64,000 nt of DNA from Bugula neritina (lineage: Eukaryota > Bryozoa > Gymnolaemata > Cheilostomatida > Bugulidae). The stretch covers positions 47,501-111,500 of the forward strand of contig OZ037768.1 in the NCBI GenBank assembly GCA_964035545.1, given 5' to 3'. The notes under the pieces are model-generated. The model was not told the origin of the DNA. It was given only the letters and a program-made list of their open reading frames with translations, and ran no database searches. The position numbers and the translations under genes are program-made. Shown piece after piece: positions 12,645-24,300 of this stretch. Position 1 is the stretch's first letter. Each line of letters opens with the position of its first letter.

Positions 12645-13345
12645 TTACTATATAGTCTCTGTTCCACACTACTATATAGTCTCTGTTCCACACTACTATA
12701 TAGTCTCTGCTCCACACTATTATATAGTCTCTGTTCCACACTACTATATAGTCTCTGCTCCACACTACTATATAATCTCTGCTCCACACTATTATATAGT
12801 CTCTGTTCCACACTACTATATAGTCTCTGTTCCACACTACTATATAGTCTCTGTTCCACACTATTATATAGTCTCTGTTCCACACTATTATATAGTCTCT
12901 GCTCCACACTACTATATAGTCTCTGTTCCACACTATTATATAGTCTCTGCTCCACACTACTATATAGTCTCTGTTCCACACTACTATATAATCTCTGTTC
13001 CACACTATTATATAGTCTCTGCTCCACACTATTATATAGTCTCTGTTCCATACTATTATATAGTCTCTGTTCCACACTACTATATAGTCTCTGTTCCACA
13101 CTACTATATAGTCTCTGTTCCACACTATTATATAGTCTCTGCTCCACACTATTATATAGTCTCTGCTCCACACTACTATATAGTCTCTGTTCCACACTAT
13201 TATATAGTCTCTGTTCCACACTATTATATAGTCTCTGTTCCACACTATTATATAGTCTCTGTTCCACACTACTATATAGTCTCTGTTCCACACTATTATA
13301 TAGTCTCTGTTCCACACTACTATATAGTCTCTGTTCCACACTATG
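12645..13345. repeat. 24-bp minisatellite downstream of ANK-CARD
   Basis: About 29 copies of a 24-bp unit with the core TATATAGTCTCTGTTCCACA. It is open in several frames on both strands because 24 is divisible by three. Confidence 0.95.
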
Positions 13346-13504
13346 AAGGCATGTATTGATTTCTAGTAAAGCTGTTGCACTTCACTAACTCCGTGTATGA
13401 ACTCTGAGGACATTGACATCTGCGGGGTTATATCCATTATTTAGTAGAGATGTCATTGCCCCTCAACATCACTTAGTGTTGCCCTGCCCTGTGGATTCAT
13501 TACA

Positions 13505-13650
13505 GAATTACATACTATACTGTATACTACACTCTGTATACTATACTCTATATACTGTACTCTATACTCTATACTCTATATACTGTACTCTATACTCTAT
13601 ATACTATACTATATACTGTACACTATATACTGTATATATTATATACACCA
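13505..13650. repeat. degenerate TATACTGTATACTACTC repeat
   Basis: Short imperfect units of about 14-17 bp, low complexity. Confidence 0.8.
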
Positions 13651-13798
13651 TCTGATGTCACAAAAGGATAACCTCTCACCTCTGTAAGTGTCACAATATG
13701 CTCTTTTATATTATATTATACATTATATTCTGTAACCGATATAGTCACATGCACCCCACTTGTTCATGTCACTCCCTTATACAATGACTCCTGGGCAG

Positions 13799-13843
13799 TT
13801 TTTAGCACCTGTTGACACTTTCAACAGGTGCCCTGTGCTAAAA
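13799..13843. other. strong hairpin-forming inverted repeat
   Basis: GCACCTGTTGA (13805-13815) and TCAACAGGTGC (13821-13831) form a perfect 11-bp stem with a 5-nt loop. Flanking TTTTAGCA and TGCTAAAA pair as an outer stem across a bulge. It could be a structured RNA or the relic of a palindromic element. Confidence 0.6.
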
Positions 13844-13980
13844 TATACTAGCCCTTTTATCATCACCTGCATGTGACTCACTTATATGCAGTTTTATGCT
13901 GAATATTATGTAACACTCAGTGCAATCTCTTCATGTAATTAATCTGTTTCTCTAATTATTCACTAATCAGAAAGTACAGT

Positions 13981-14082
13981 TCCTCTGTCTGCCCTCCTCC
14001 ACCCTCCCTCACCAAATATTTGAGGTGTGTGTCCTCTGTCTGCCCTCCTCAACCCTCCCTCACCAAATATTTGAGGTGTGTG
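13981..14082. repeat. 51-bp direct duplication
   Basis: Two nearly identical copies that share CACCAAATATTTGAGGTGTG. They differ at one position. Confidence 0.9.
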
Positions 14083-14449
14083 TTGACCAAGGTGGATGTA
14101 CTAAGTTGTGATATGGGTGTGAACTAGTATAGCACTGTTGTCATGGTGATATGATACATAAAGCTAGCTGTAGTACATAACACTAGCTGTATTTATCCTG
14201 GAGCAGGCAACGAGTTGGGATTATCTGGTACAAGACTGGGTGAGTGAGTTATACAGATAATATATATTATATGTATTCCTAGTAGATTATTGCTATATAT
14301 TACAGTAAAACATATATCCTATGTCAATTGTATGTCATTATGTTGTGTAATTATTATGTAATAGTCCAGGTGAACCATTTCTTACTTGGCAAAATATAAT
14401 ATTATATTAGGATAAGAGATGCCTTCTGGAATATTCCAACATACATCTG

Positions 14450-14690
14450 AACTCATACTCCATCACTACTGACTATTCACTAGTGACTGTTGACTCATAC
14501 TCCATCACTACTGACTATTCACTAGTGACTGTTGACTCATACTCCATCACTACTGACTATTCACTAGTGACTGTTGACTCATACTTCATCACTACTGACT
14601 ATTCACTAGTGACTGTTGACTCATACTCCATCACTACTGACTATTCACTGGTGACTGTTGACTCATACTACATAACTCTCCACCATATAG
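14450..14690. repeat. 42-bp minisatellite
   Basis: About five and a half copies of a 42-bp unit that includes GACTATTCACTAGTGACTGT. Confidence 0.92.
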
Positions 14691-14704
14691 AACTAAAGTA
14701 GTCA

Positions 14705-15095
14705 TGCACTGTTATCACAGTAGTAACTAGTGTAGTTACACATGTTATCACAGTAGTAACTAGTGTAGTTATACATGTTATCACAGTAGTAACTAGTGTA
14801 GTCACACATGTTATCACAGTAGTAACTAGTGTAGTTACACATGTTATCACATTAGTAACTAGTGTAGTCACACATGTTATCACAGTAGTAACTAGTGTAG
14901 TTATACATGTTATCACAGTAGTAACTAGTGTAGTCACACATGTTATCACAGTAGTAACTAGTGTAGTTATACATGTTATCACAGTAGTAACTAGTGTAGT
15001 CACACATGTTATCACAGTAGTAACTAGTGTAGTTATACATGTTATCACAGTAGTAACTAGTGTAGTTATACATGTTATCACAGTAGGAACTAGTG
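14705..15095. repeat. 33-bp minisatellite
   Basis: About 12 copies of a 33-bp unit with the core TTATCACAGTAGTAACTAGT. Confidence 0.95.
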
Positions 15096-15487
15096 TATTA
15101 GGGATTTGGTGGCCATGTGATTAAGTTACCATTTCCCTTTAGCTGGTGAATAATAACAGATTTCTAGATATAATCTCACAAATTACATTTTTGCGGTGAG
15201 CATTAGCTCAGAGTTTTGATGAATGTGCAGATGTTGCTCAACACCAGGTCTAAAGTGCCTCTTATTAATATGTATGTATTTTATTGCAATAGTCCTTAAA
15301 TTAAGTTATTTATTAAAACTTTTACACTTCACTACCCTTGCTTTAGTTTCACCGGTAAAGAGGTTTTGTTGATAGCTAACATTTCTCTCCTGGTCTCTCA
15401 CATTGATAGGGAGAGCTCTTGGTGCTGGTGTTATGTAACAACAGCTAACAGTTAAATTAATTACCACACTAAGTGGATCGATATATT

Positions 15488-15932
15488 ACCTGTGAATACA
15501 TGACCTGTAGACACATTACCTGTAGATACATTACCTGTAGACACATTACCTGTAGATACATTACCTGTAGACACATTACCTGTAAATACATTACCTGTAG
15601 ACATCTTACCTGTTGATGCATTACCTGTAGACACCTTACCTGTGAATACATTACCTGTAGATACACTACCTGTAGACACACTACCTGTAGATACATTACC
15701 TGTAGACACCTTACCTGTAGACACCTTACCTGTTGATGCATTACCTGTAGACACCTTACCTGTAAATACATTACCTGTAGATAAATTACCTGTAGATGCA
15801 CTACCTGCAGATACATTACCTGCGGACACATTACCTGTAGATACATTACCTGTAAACACATTACCTGTAGATACACTACCTGTAGACACATTACCCGTAG
15901 ATACATTACCTGTAGACACATTACCTGTAGGC
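15488..15932. repeat. 15-bp minisatellite
   Basis: About 29 copies of ACCTGTAGACACATT with frequent single-base variants. Variants alternate, giving a loose 30-bp period. Confidence 0.95.
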
Positions 15933-16389
15933 TATTGCTACCTCTAACATGTTAACACATATCACTCAGCATTGAATTCATTGTCTTAAAACTAAGCATC
16001 AATATTAAACAGTTGTGAGGTTAGAAACTCCCTATTTAATATCTGGTGGAGAAAGACACAGCTGTAGCTCTATTATCTTTACTCACCCTCACCTAATCTA
16101 AATAATTACATTGAATAATAAACCTGCATAACAAACTGCTGTGTGGAAAGCTGAATAGCCACTATTATATTCATTCAAGTCTAACTCGGGTCTTATACAA
16201 TCATCGCACTGTTTCACTGTTCTCTTTAAAATGAATAATTATTTGCCAGCTTAAGATTATTAATAACACAGATGCTTGCCTCTATTAGTCATTTTGAGGT
16301 AGCAATTTGTACTATGCATTGCTTACTTGTGTGTGTATTGTTGGCTGTGTAACTGTACTCGTAAAAAATTTCAGGTAAGCTTGTAGTTT

Positions 16390-16822
16390 TACATGTGCTG
16401 TGTGTAGTAACACATGTGCTGTGTGTAGTAACACATGTGCTGTGTGTAGTAGCACACGTACTGTGTGTAGTAACACATGTGCTGTGTGTAGTAACACATG
16501 TGCTGTGTGCAGTAACACATGTACTGTGTGCAGTAACACATGTGCTGTGTGCAGTAACACATGTGCTGTGTGTAGTAGCACACGTACTGTGTGTAGTAAC
16601 ACATGTGCTGTGTGTAGTAACACATGTGCTGTGTGCAGTAACACATGTACTGTGTGCAGTAACACATGTGCTGTGTGTAGTAACACATGTACTGTGTGCA
16701 GTAACACATGTACTGTGTATAGTAACACATGTGCTGTGTGTAGTAACACACGTACTGTGTGTAGTAACACATGTACTGTGTGTAGTAACACATGTACTGT
16801 GTGCAGTAACACATGTGCTCCA
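16390..16822. repeat. 21-bp minisatellite, probable 5' UTR intron of the Trk-like gene
   Basis: About 20 copies of a unit with the core TGTGCTGTGTGTAGTAACAC, immediately upstream of the acceptor at 16836. Confidence 0.93.
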
Positions 16823-16918
16823 TTTTCTATTCACAGAAACTGCTTTTGAGAGAATTACAAGCACTAGTCTGACACACACCGCAGGTAGAATAATCAGGTC
16901 TTATACCTGCAAGACACC

Positions 16919-19900
16919 ATGACATACACTGCACTTTTATCTAGGAGTACAGTAAATATTGTGTGTTACTTCCTCCTGCCAACGGTTACACTAGCTATAG
17001 CTATGCTGTCTACCTCTATGGACATTAACACCACGTCCACACTCCCTCCTTCTCCCAGCTGTTCTGCTCTATTTCTGGCCCGAACATTGCCATTGCCTAG
17101 TCAGTGTTATTTTTCTATCACTATGGAAATGGTCACCTTGACCTGCCCTAACCTCTCGGAGTTCCCCACCATATCACAGGAATACAGAGCGTGCATAACG
17201 CAGCTGTAAGTGTAGTGTATAACATACAACATTTTAGTAATATTATGTTACATATTATACAATATTTTAATAATATTATGTTACATATTATACAATATTT
17301 TAGTAATATTATGTTATATATTATACAATGATTTAGTAATATTATGTTATATAGTATGCTATATTTTAGTAATATTATGTTATATAGTATACTATATTTT
17401 AGTAATATTATGTTATATATTATACTATATTTTAGTAATATTATGTTATATATTATACAATATTTTAGTAATATTATGTTATATATTATACAATATTTTA
17501 GTAATATTATGTTATATATTATACAATGTTTTAGTAGTATTATGTTATATATTATACTATATTTTAGTAATATTATGTTATATATTATACTATATTTTAG
17601 TAATATTATGTTATATATTATACTATATTTTAGTAATATTAAAGATTGCCAGCGACCTTTAGGTGACCTCAAGGAACTACACATATCTCTCTACTCTAAC
17701 CTGCTTTCATTGTAAGTGTATATTTATATCTACTCTCTGACACATATATCTACTCTCTGACACATATATATACTCTCTGACACATATATATACTCTCTGA
17801 CACATATATATATACTATCTGACACATATATCTACTCTCTGACACATATATCTACTCTCTGACATATATATCTACTCTCTGGCACATATATCTACTATCT
17901 GACACATAAATCTACTGTCTGACACATATATCTACTCTCTGACACATATATCTACTCTCTGACACATATATCTACTCTCTGACACATATATCTACTCATA
18001 ATTGTAGAAGTATTACAAACTGTGGACTAACAAGTGTCGACTCAACAACTTTTATTTCAAATCGAGAATTAGAAAGCCTGTAAGTATACTACGTATATAC
18101 TCTTTGAGTGAGTACTAACTACTATAACATGAGTTATATACTCTTTGGGTGAGTACTTACTGTTATAACATTAGTTATATACTCTTTGGGTGAGTACTAA
18201 CTGTTATAACATAAGTTATATACTCTTTGAGTGAGTACTACCAATTATAACATGAGTTATATACTCTTTGTAGAGATCTGTCCAACAACCATCTGGAAGT
18301 TGTTAGTTATGACACAATATTTACAATCAGGAAGCCGCACTCGATGTGAGTTGGAACATATTTTACTCTTGAATTCATCCCTCCTTGTAATGATTGAACA
18401 GCTCTTCTCATATTTTACACTCTGTGCATTGATTTTCATCTTAGCAACTTGATGGAAAACCCTTTCGTCTGCAACTGCTCCATGGCATGGATGTCGACAG
18501 CATTGTCTTCGAATTTGAATTTTTCTAACATATTTGTTGGTTTCCCAAAATGCAATGGGACGATACATTTGAAAAATTTGACTCTACCAGAATGTAAAAG
18601 ACCAGACGTTAGTGTAACCCACGAATCACCGACCACCAATTTGTCTGCAGGGGCGGAGCTTACATTGTCTTGTTATGGGACCGGGTCCCCGCCTCCCCAG
18701 GTAAATACTCATCAGAATGATAAACAAGTCATTGCTGTGAATCTTAACCTTTTCTTAGTGGTTGACACTGATTGATTATTTATTGTGATAGGTAGTATGG
18801 TTGACAGAGGATTTAAACTCCTCGTTTACACTCTCTGGCGTGGAAACACAGAATCTAACTCTCCATATCACCAACATTTCAAAGGCAGATAATGGACGCC
18901 AATTAGCTTGCTATGCTAAAAATGTCGTCTTTCATAAGAGAGATACAGTCGTACTACAAATAAACAGTGAGTGTGATTAGCAATTAACTAGTTAATTACT
19001 GCTAGTTAGTTACTACTAGCTAGTTGCTAGTACTAGTTAGTTACTACTAGCTAGTTACTACTAGTTAGTTACTACTAGCTAGTTACTAGTAGTAGTTAGT
19101 TACTACTAGCTAGTTACTACTAGCTAGTTACTAGTAGTATTTAGTTACTATTAGTAGTTAGTTACTAGCTAGTAGTAACTAGCTAGTAGTAACTAACTAG
19201 TAGTAACTAACTAGTAGTAACTAACTACTAGTAATAACTGACTGGTAGTAATTAACTAGTTGCAGTAACAAAATTGAGTAACTGACTACCAGAGTTCAAG
19301 TAATATGCTATGTGGAGAACGAATAACAGTAGTATGTGGTAGTCATGTGGTAGTCATGTGGTAGTATGCGGTAGTATGCGGTAGTATGCGGTAGTATGCG
19401 GTAGTATGCGGTAGTATGCGGTAGTATGCGGTAGTATGCGGTAGGATGTGGTAGTATGCTGTTACACGGATATGATTTATTACCAAATCTTTTATACTTG
19501 TGATGGCATTTCTTTTTGTTTTTATAGTTGCTGTGAAAATCGAAAAGTTCACGTTTTTAAAAGACAAAGCCTGTCTAAATTATGTCGTATATGGAACAGC
19601 ACCCTTTCAAATGACCTTGAGCCTTCAAGGGTCATTGCTACAGATAAGTATGTTTTGCCTGTGTTAGTGACATGTAGATACTATGTGTCTACTATAGTAC
19701 TGTAGTAGTAGATACTGTGTGAATACTATAGTACTGTAGTAGTATATACTGTGTGAATACTGTAGTAGTATATACTATGTGAATACTGTAGTACTGTAGT
19801 AGTATATACTGTGTGAATACTGTAGTACTGTAGTAGTATATACTGTGTGAATACTGTAGTACTGTAGTAGTATATACTGTGTGAATACTGTAGTACTGTA

Positions 19901-22900
19901 GTAGTATATACTGTGTGAATACTGTAGTAGTAGATACTGTTGCAGGTGAACTGTTCTATGACAATGTATGTAACACCACTACTTGCCGCACGTATGAGTT
20001 TGACAAGAGTAAAGGGTGTCTGACATGGAAGGCGGGGATAGTCGGAGGCAGCTACATGATGAACGTGTCGAACAGATTTGGCTCAAACATAGCCTACGCG
20101 GATGTGTCAGGAAGTGACTCTAATGTCCATCCATCCAACAGCAATCTCCGCACACTTGACTTGGGAACAGACCGGGTGACTACTGCTCTTGTTGTGCATA
20201 CGACAGCAGGCCAGGTGGGTGACCAAGTTGTAACTAAATATATCCTTTGACAGCAAGTCATTTAGTATGTCAATTGAATGTATCTGTGGCAGTGGGGTGC
20301 AGGTGTGTGTCGTATGTTTCAGGTCTCCTATGTGGCCGTGGTGACACCAGTGGTTTCTATAGCACCGGTAATTGCTCTTCTCTGTGTAGCCTTCTACTGC
20401 AGGCACCGGGCACACAGGAAGAGGAAACAACTTGCTAGAATGGGTGAGTAATGGGGAGATAAGTCATATGAAACTAGTAGTATATAGTATAACATAGTAG
20501 TATATAGTATAACATAGTAGTATACAGTATAACATAGTAGTATATAGTATAACATAGTAGTATATAGTATAACATAGTAGTATATAGTATAACATAGTAG
20601 TATATAGTATAACATAGTAGTATATAGTATAACATAGTAGTATATAGTATAACATAGTAGTATATAGTATAACATAGTAGTATATAGTATAACATAGTAG
20701 TATATAGTATAACATAGTAGTATATAGTATAACATAGTAGTATATAGTATAACATAGTAGTATATAATATAACATAGTAGTATATAGTATAACATAGTAG
20801 TATACAGTATAACATAGTAGTATATAGTATAACATAGTAGTATATAGTATAACATAGTAGTATATAGTATAACATAGTAGTATATAGTATAACATAGTAG
20901 TATATAGTATATAGTATAGTATATAGTATAACATAGTAGTATATAGTATAACATAGTAGTATATAGTATAACATAGTAGTATATAGTATAACATAGTAGT
21001 ATATAGTATAACATAGTAGTATATCGTATAACATAGTAGTATATAGTATAACATAGTAGTATATAGTATAACATAGTAGTATATAGTATAACATAGTAGT
21101 ATATCGTATAACATAGTAGTATATAGTATAACATAGTAGTATATAGTATAACATAGTAGTATATCGTATAACATAGTAGTATATAGTATAACATAGTAGT
21201 ATACAGTATAACATAGTAGTATATAGTATAACATAGTAGTATATAGTATAACATAGTAGTATACAGTATAACATAGTAGTATACAGTATAACATAGTAGT
21301 ATATAGTATAACATAGTAGTATATAGTATAACATAGTAGTATATAGTATAACATAGTAGTATATAGTATAGTATAGTAGTATATAGTATAACATAGTAGT
21401 ATATAGTATAGTATAGTAGTATATAGTATAACATAGTAGTATATAGTATAACATAGTAGTATATAATATAACATAGTAGTATATAATATAACATAGTAGT
21501 ATATAGTATAACATAGTAGTATATAGTATAACATAGTAGTATATAGTATAACATAGTAGTATACAGTATAACATAGTAGTATATAATATAACAGAGTAGT
21601 ATACAGTATAACATAGTAGTATATAGTATAACATAGTAGTATATAGTATAACATAGTAGTATATCGTATAACATAGTAGTATACAGTATAACATAGTAGT
21701 ATACAGTATAACCCTAGTAAGCTTGTGTATCTCATTACAGAAGACAAAAGTTACGAGTTGTCTCCCCTAACAGAGTTACCTCCCATGACAGATAACCCTC
21801 ACTACCATCTCCTGTCTCAACAGGTTACAAAGAGTAAGTATTAAGCTCCCCTACAAGTCCAAATAGCGAGACATAAAACTAACTAGTGTGTTACAAGTGC
21901 TCATAGCTCCATCAAACTGCTAGACTAGATCTGCTTTTCATTGCAGAGCTGCGAATTATAGACTCGAATCAGCTAATATTCATCAAGGAGCTGGGAGAAG
22001 GGGCATTTGGCAGAGTCTACCTGGGATCCTGTCTTAACCTGTTGACAGGTAAAGCAGTGACTGTAACAGCTCTTCATCTCAACACTGCCGTATCTCTCTT
22101 ACGTCACGTATCATCATTTTATTGATTTTCAAACTTCAGTGGCCGATAGCTTCTTTTTGTTTAGAGTAGATGGGAACCCAATATATGGGGCAGTTACTGT
22201 ATGTCAATGTACATGTATGTGTGTGTATGTGTGTGCGCGTGTGCGTGCGTGTGTGTGTGTGTGCGTGCGTGTGTCTGTGTGTGTGTGTGTATGTGTGTAT
22301 AATATATGTGCGTGTATAATATATGTGCGTATAACTTAGGGGATGAGAGAACAATGGTGGCCATTAAGACTCTCAAGACTTCAGTCACTGAAGAGGCAAT
22401 GAAAGACTTTGAGCACGAAGCGGAGCTGATGACAGACATGAGTCATGAAAACATCGTGTCTTTCTACGGCATCAGTTATAACGGAGAGAATCTTATGATG
22501 ATATTTGAGTACATGGAGAATAAGGACCTGAACAACTACTTGAGGTAGAGAGATATACTATATATAGTGTTAGTATACTGCTACTGGTATAGATATATAC
22601 TATATAGTGTTAGTATACTGTTACTGGTATACTATATACTACATAATATTACTATATTATGTATTGCTAGGAGCAACGGGCCGGACGCATCGTGTCTGGG
22701 ATACTCCACATGGAAAAGTTCTCCACTCTTGATGATTCAGTTACTCTACATATCACAGCAAATAGCAGCAGGTAAGTGAAGGTGTTATTACAGGTGTGTT
22801 ATGTTACAGGTGTGTTATGTTACAGGTGTGTTGTGTTACAGGTGTGCTATGTTACAGGTGTGCTATGTTACAGGTATGAAGTATTTGGCTGAAAGACACT

Positions 22901-24060
22901 TCGTGCACAGAGATTTGGCCACAAGGAACTGCTTAGTGGGAGAGAAGTTGACTGTTAAGATTGGTGATTTTGGTATGAGCAGGGACGTGTACAGCACAGA
23001 CTACTACAAGGTAAGTATAGTAAGTACATTCACGACATGGTCAGTAGTACAGTGTATATCTAGAGATGCATACAAGTTTGAAGATGGTGTTATTCAGGTC
23101 GGAGGTCAGACTATGCTGCCCATCAGATGGATGCCTCCAGAAAGTGTATTATACAGAAAATTTACTATTGAGTCAGACGTGTGGAGCTTTGGTGTGGTTC
23201 TGTGGGAAATATTCAACTATGGCCGCCAGCCGTGGTTTGAATTATCCAATATGGAGGTAAAAGGTCATATAGATATTACTTGTAGGTCATATAGATATTA
23301 CTTGTAGGTTATATAGATATTACTTGTAGGTCATATAGATATTACTTGTAGGTCATATAGATATTACTTGTAGGTCATATAGATATTACTTGTAGGTCAT
23401 ATAGATATTACTTGTAGGTCATATAGATATTACTTGTAGGTTATATAGATATTACTTGTAGGTTATATAGATATTACTTGTAGGTTATATAGATATTACT
23501 TGTAGGTTATATAGATATTACTTGTAGGTTATATAGATATTACTTGTAGGTTATATAGATATTACTTGTAGGTTATATAGATATTACTTGTAGGTCATAT
23601 AGATATTACTTGTAGGTCATATAGATATTACTTGTAGGTTATATAGATATTACTTGTAGGTTATATAGATATTACTTGTAGGTTATATAGATATTACTTG
23701 TAGGTTATATAGATATTACTTGTAGGTTATATAGATATTACTTGTAGGTTATATAGATATTACTTGTAGGTTATATAGATATTACTTGTAGGTTATATAG
23801 ATATTACTTGTAGGTTATATAGATATTACTTGCAGGTCATAGAGTGCATCAAAGAAGGACGAGTGCTGAGTAAGCCAGCTGACTGCACAGATGAACTTTA
23901 CCAACTCATGTTGTGCTGCTGGAAAACCCAGCCAGCTGATCGAGTGAGCATGTGCAAGATGTACGACATCCTGTCAGACTACCTGGCACCCGGCAGCCCT
24001 TATAACAACAACAGCAGAGCCGTCAGCAACAAGGAATCTCCGTTTCCTCTCCTAACATGA
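16919..24060 (+). CDS. Trk-type receptor tyrosine kinase (LRR-Ig-Ig-TM-kinase)
   Basis: Sixteen coding exons: 16919-17205, 17634-17711, 18008-18079, 18274-18345, 18445-18700, 18792-18966, 19528-19647, 19946-20214, 20323-20443, 21741-21833, 21947-22048, 22340-22544, 22671-22771, 22874-23010, 23098-23256 and 23836-24060. The product has 823 residues (human TrkA 796). Order: signal peptide; Cys-rich LRR cap; LRRs encoded by 72-78-nt phase-2 exons; LRRCT ([12 protein letters not shown]); two Ig-like domains to about 440; TM helix about 446-470; juxtamembrane NPxY (DNPHY), a Shc-PTB site in Trks; kinase about 520-800. The kinase has [26 protein letters not shown] and the Trk activation loop YSTDYY, followed by [16 protein letters not shown]. 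All catalytic residues are present, so it should be an active membrane receptor. The C-terminal PLC-gamma motif of vertebrate Trks is absent. The ligand is unknown. Trk orthology is inferred; a muscle-specific or ROR-like kinase is less likely because LRR and Ig domains occur together. Confidence 0.93.
17215..17640. repeat. 33-bp minisatellite carrying 3' splice sites, Trk intron 1
   Basis: About 13 copies of a 33-bp unit containing ATATTTTAGTAATATTATG. The real acceptor and exon 2 start read ATATTTTAG|TAATATTA, so every copy duplicates the acceptor plus the first eight exon bases. Confidence 0.93.
17715..18000. repeat. 20-bp minisatellite, Trk intron 2
   Basis: About 13 copies of CTCTCTGACACATATATCTA. 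The last partial copy, CTACTCATAATTGTAG, forms the acceptor. Confidence 0.92.
18085..18272. repeat. about 43-bp repeat with donor-like starts, Trk intron 3
   Basis: Four copies. Each contains TATATACTCTTTG followed by GTGAGTACTA. The first half matches the real acceptor context (TATACTCTTTGTAG) and the second a 5' splice site, so each unit resembles a tiny intron. Confidence 0.88.
18985..19265. repeat. inverted CTAGTTAGTTACTA-type repeat, Trk intron 6
   Basis: The left part consists of TAGTTAGTTACTACTAGC units and the right part of their reverse complements (TAGTAACTAACTAGTAG). The two arms can pair over more than 100 bp. Confidence 0.85.
19325..19460. repeat. 10-bp repeat GGTAGTATGC, Trk intron 6
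   Basis: About 12 copies of a 10-bp unit, next to the inverted repeat of the same intron. Confidence 0.92.
19690..19940. repeat. about 34-bp minisatellite, Trk intron 7
   Basis: Copies of GTAGTATATACTGTGTGAAT with ACTGTAGTACTGTAGTA. The acceptor region GTAGATACTGTTGCAG|GTGAA looks like a diverged copy of the unit. Confidence 0.9.
20470..21712. repeat. 20-bp minisatellite, Trk intron 9
   Basis: About 62 copies of TAACATAGTAGTATATAGTA between the transmembrane exon and the juxtamembrane exon. All three minus-strand frames stay open over it, which is not evidence of coding. Confidence 0.95.
22200..22335. repeat. (GT)n/(GTGC)n microsatellite, Trk intron 11
   Basis: GT-rich microsatellite upstream of the acceptor of kinase exon 12. 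A polypyrimidine tract is lacking on the sense strand here; the acceptor is ATAACTTAG. Confidence 0.9.
22785..22873. repeat. 16-bp repeat of tandem acceptors, Trk intron 13
   Basis: Five to six copies of GGTGTGTTATGTTACA. Each contains TTACAG|GT, the same sequence as the acceptor used at 22873. Using an upstream copy would add 16 nt per unit and usually shift the frame. Confidence 0.92.
23257..23835. repeat. 22-bp minisatellite of 3' splice sites, Trk intron 15
   Basis: About 26 copies of a 22-bp unit. The repeat reads TATTACTTGTAGGTCATA and the real junction TATTACTTGCAG|GTCATA, so each copy holds the acceptor and the first exon bases. The array covers essentially the whole intron. Confidence 0.95.
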
Positions 24061-24074
24061 AGTATAAGACATCT

Positions 24075-24300
24075 GGTAGTCATATGGAGAACTGTGTACT
24101 ATAGAGAGATATGTTTATATTAAGAACTGTGTACTATAGAGAGATATGTTTATATTATCTGGTAGCCATATTAAGAACTGTGTACTATAGAGAGATATGT
24201 TTATATTAAGAACTGTGTACTATAGAGAGATATGTTTATATTAAGAACTGTGTAGTATAGAGAGATATGTTTATATTAAGAACTGTGTACTAAGTATTTA
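24075..24300. repeat. 35-bp repeat in the Trk 3' UTR
   Basis: Five to six copies of a unit including GTACTATAGAGAGATATGTT, starting just after the stop codon. Confidence 0.9.

Larger units (their letters stand above)
12108..16836. other. intergenic region / probable 5' UTR introns of the Trk-like gene
   Basis: No coding gene is recognised in this 4.7 kb. It is a string of unrelated minisatellites separated by short unique stretches. An acceptor TATTCACAG ends at 16836, 82 nt before the Trk start codon, so the 16390-16820 array is probably in a 5' UTR intron and 16837-16918 a 5' UTR exon segment. Further upstream non-coding exons may exist but cannot be placed. Confidence 0.5.

Noticed and set aside
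12403..13359. Several long open frames on both strands downstream of ANK-CARD
   Set aside because: They follow a 24-bp tandem array. There is no start context, splice partner or similarity to a protein family.
15461..15947. CRISPR-like regular repeats, also seen at 14705-15095 and 25365-25848
   Set aside because: The units are contiguous with no unique spacers, there are no cas genes, and the genome is eukaryotic. They are minisatellites.
20394..21747. Three overlapping minus-strand frames of more than 400 codons
   Set aside because: All three frames are open across the 20-bp array of Trk intron 9 and encode the same Tyr/Leu/Thr-rich low-complexity peptide. The host intron is clear on the plus strand.
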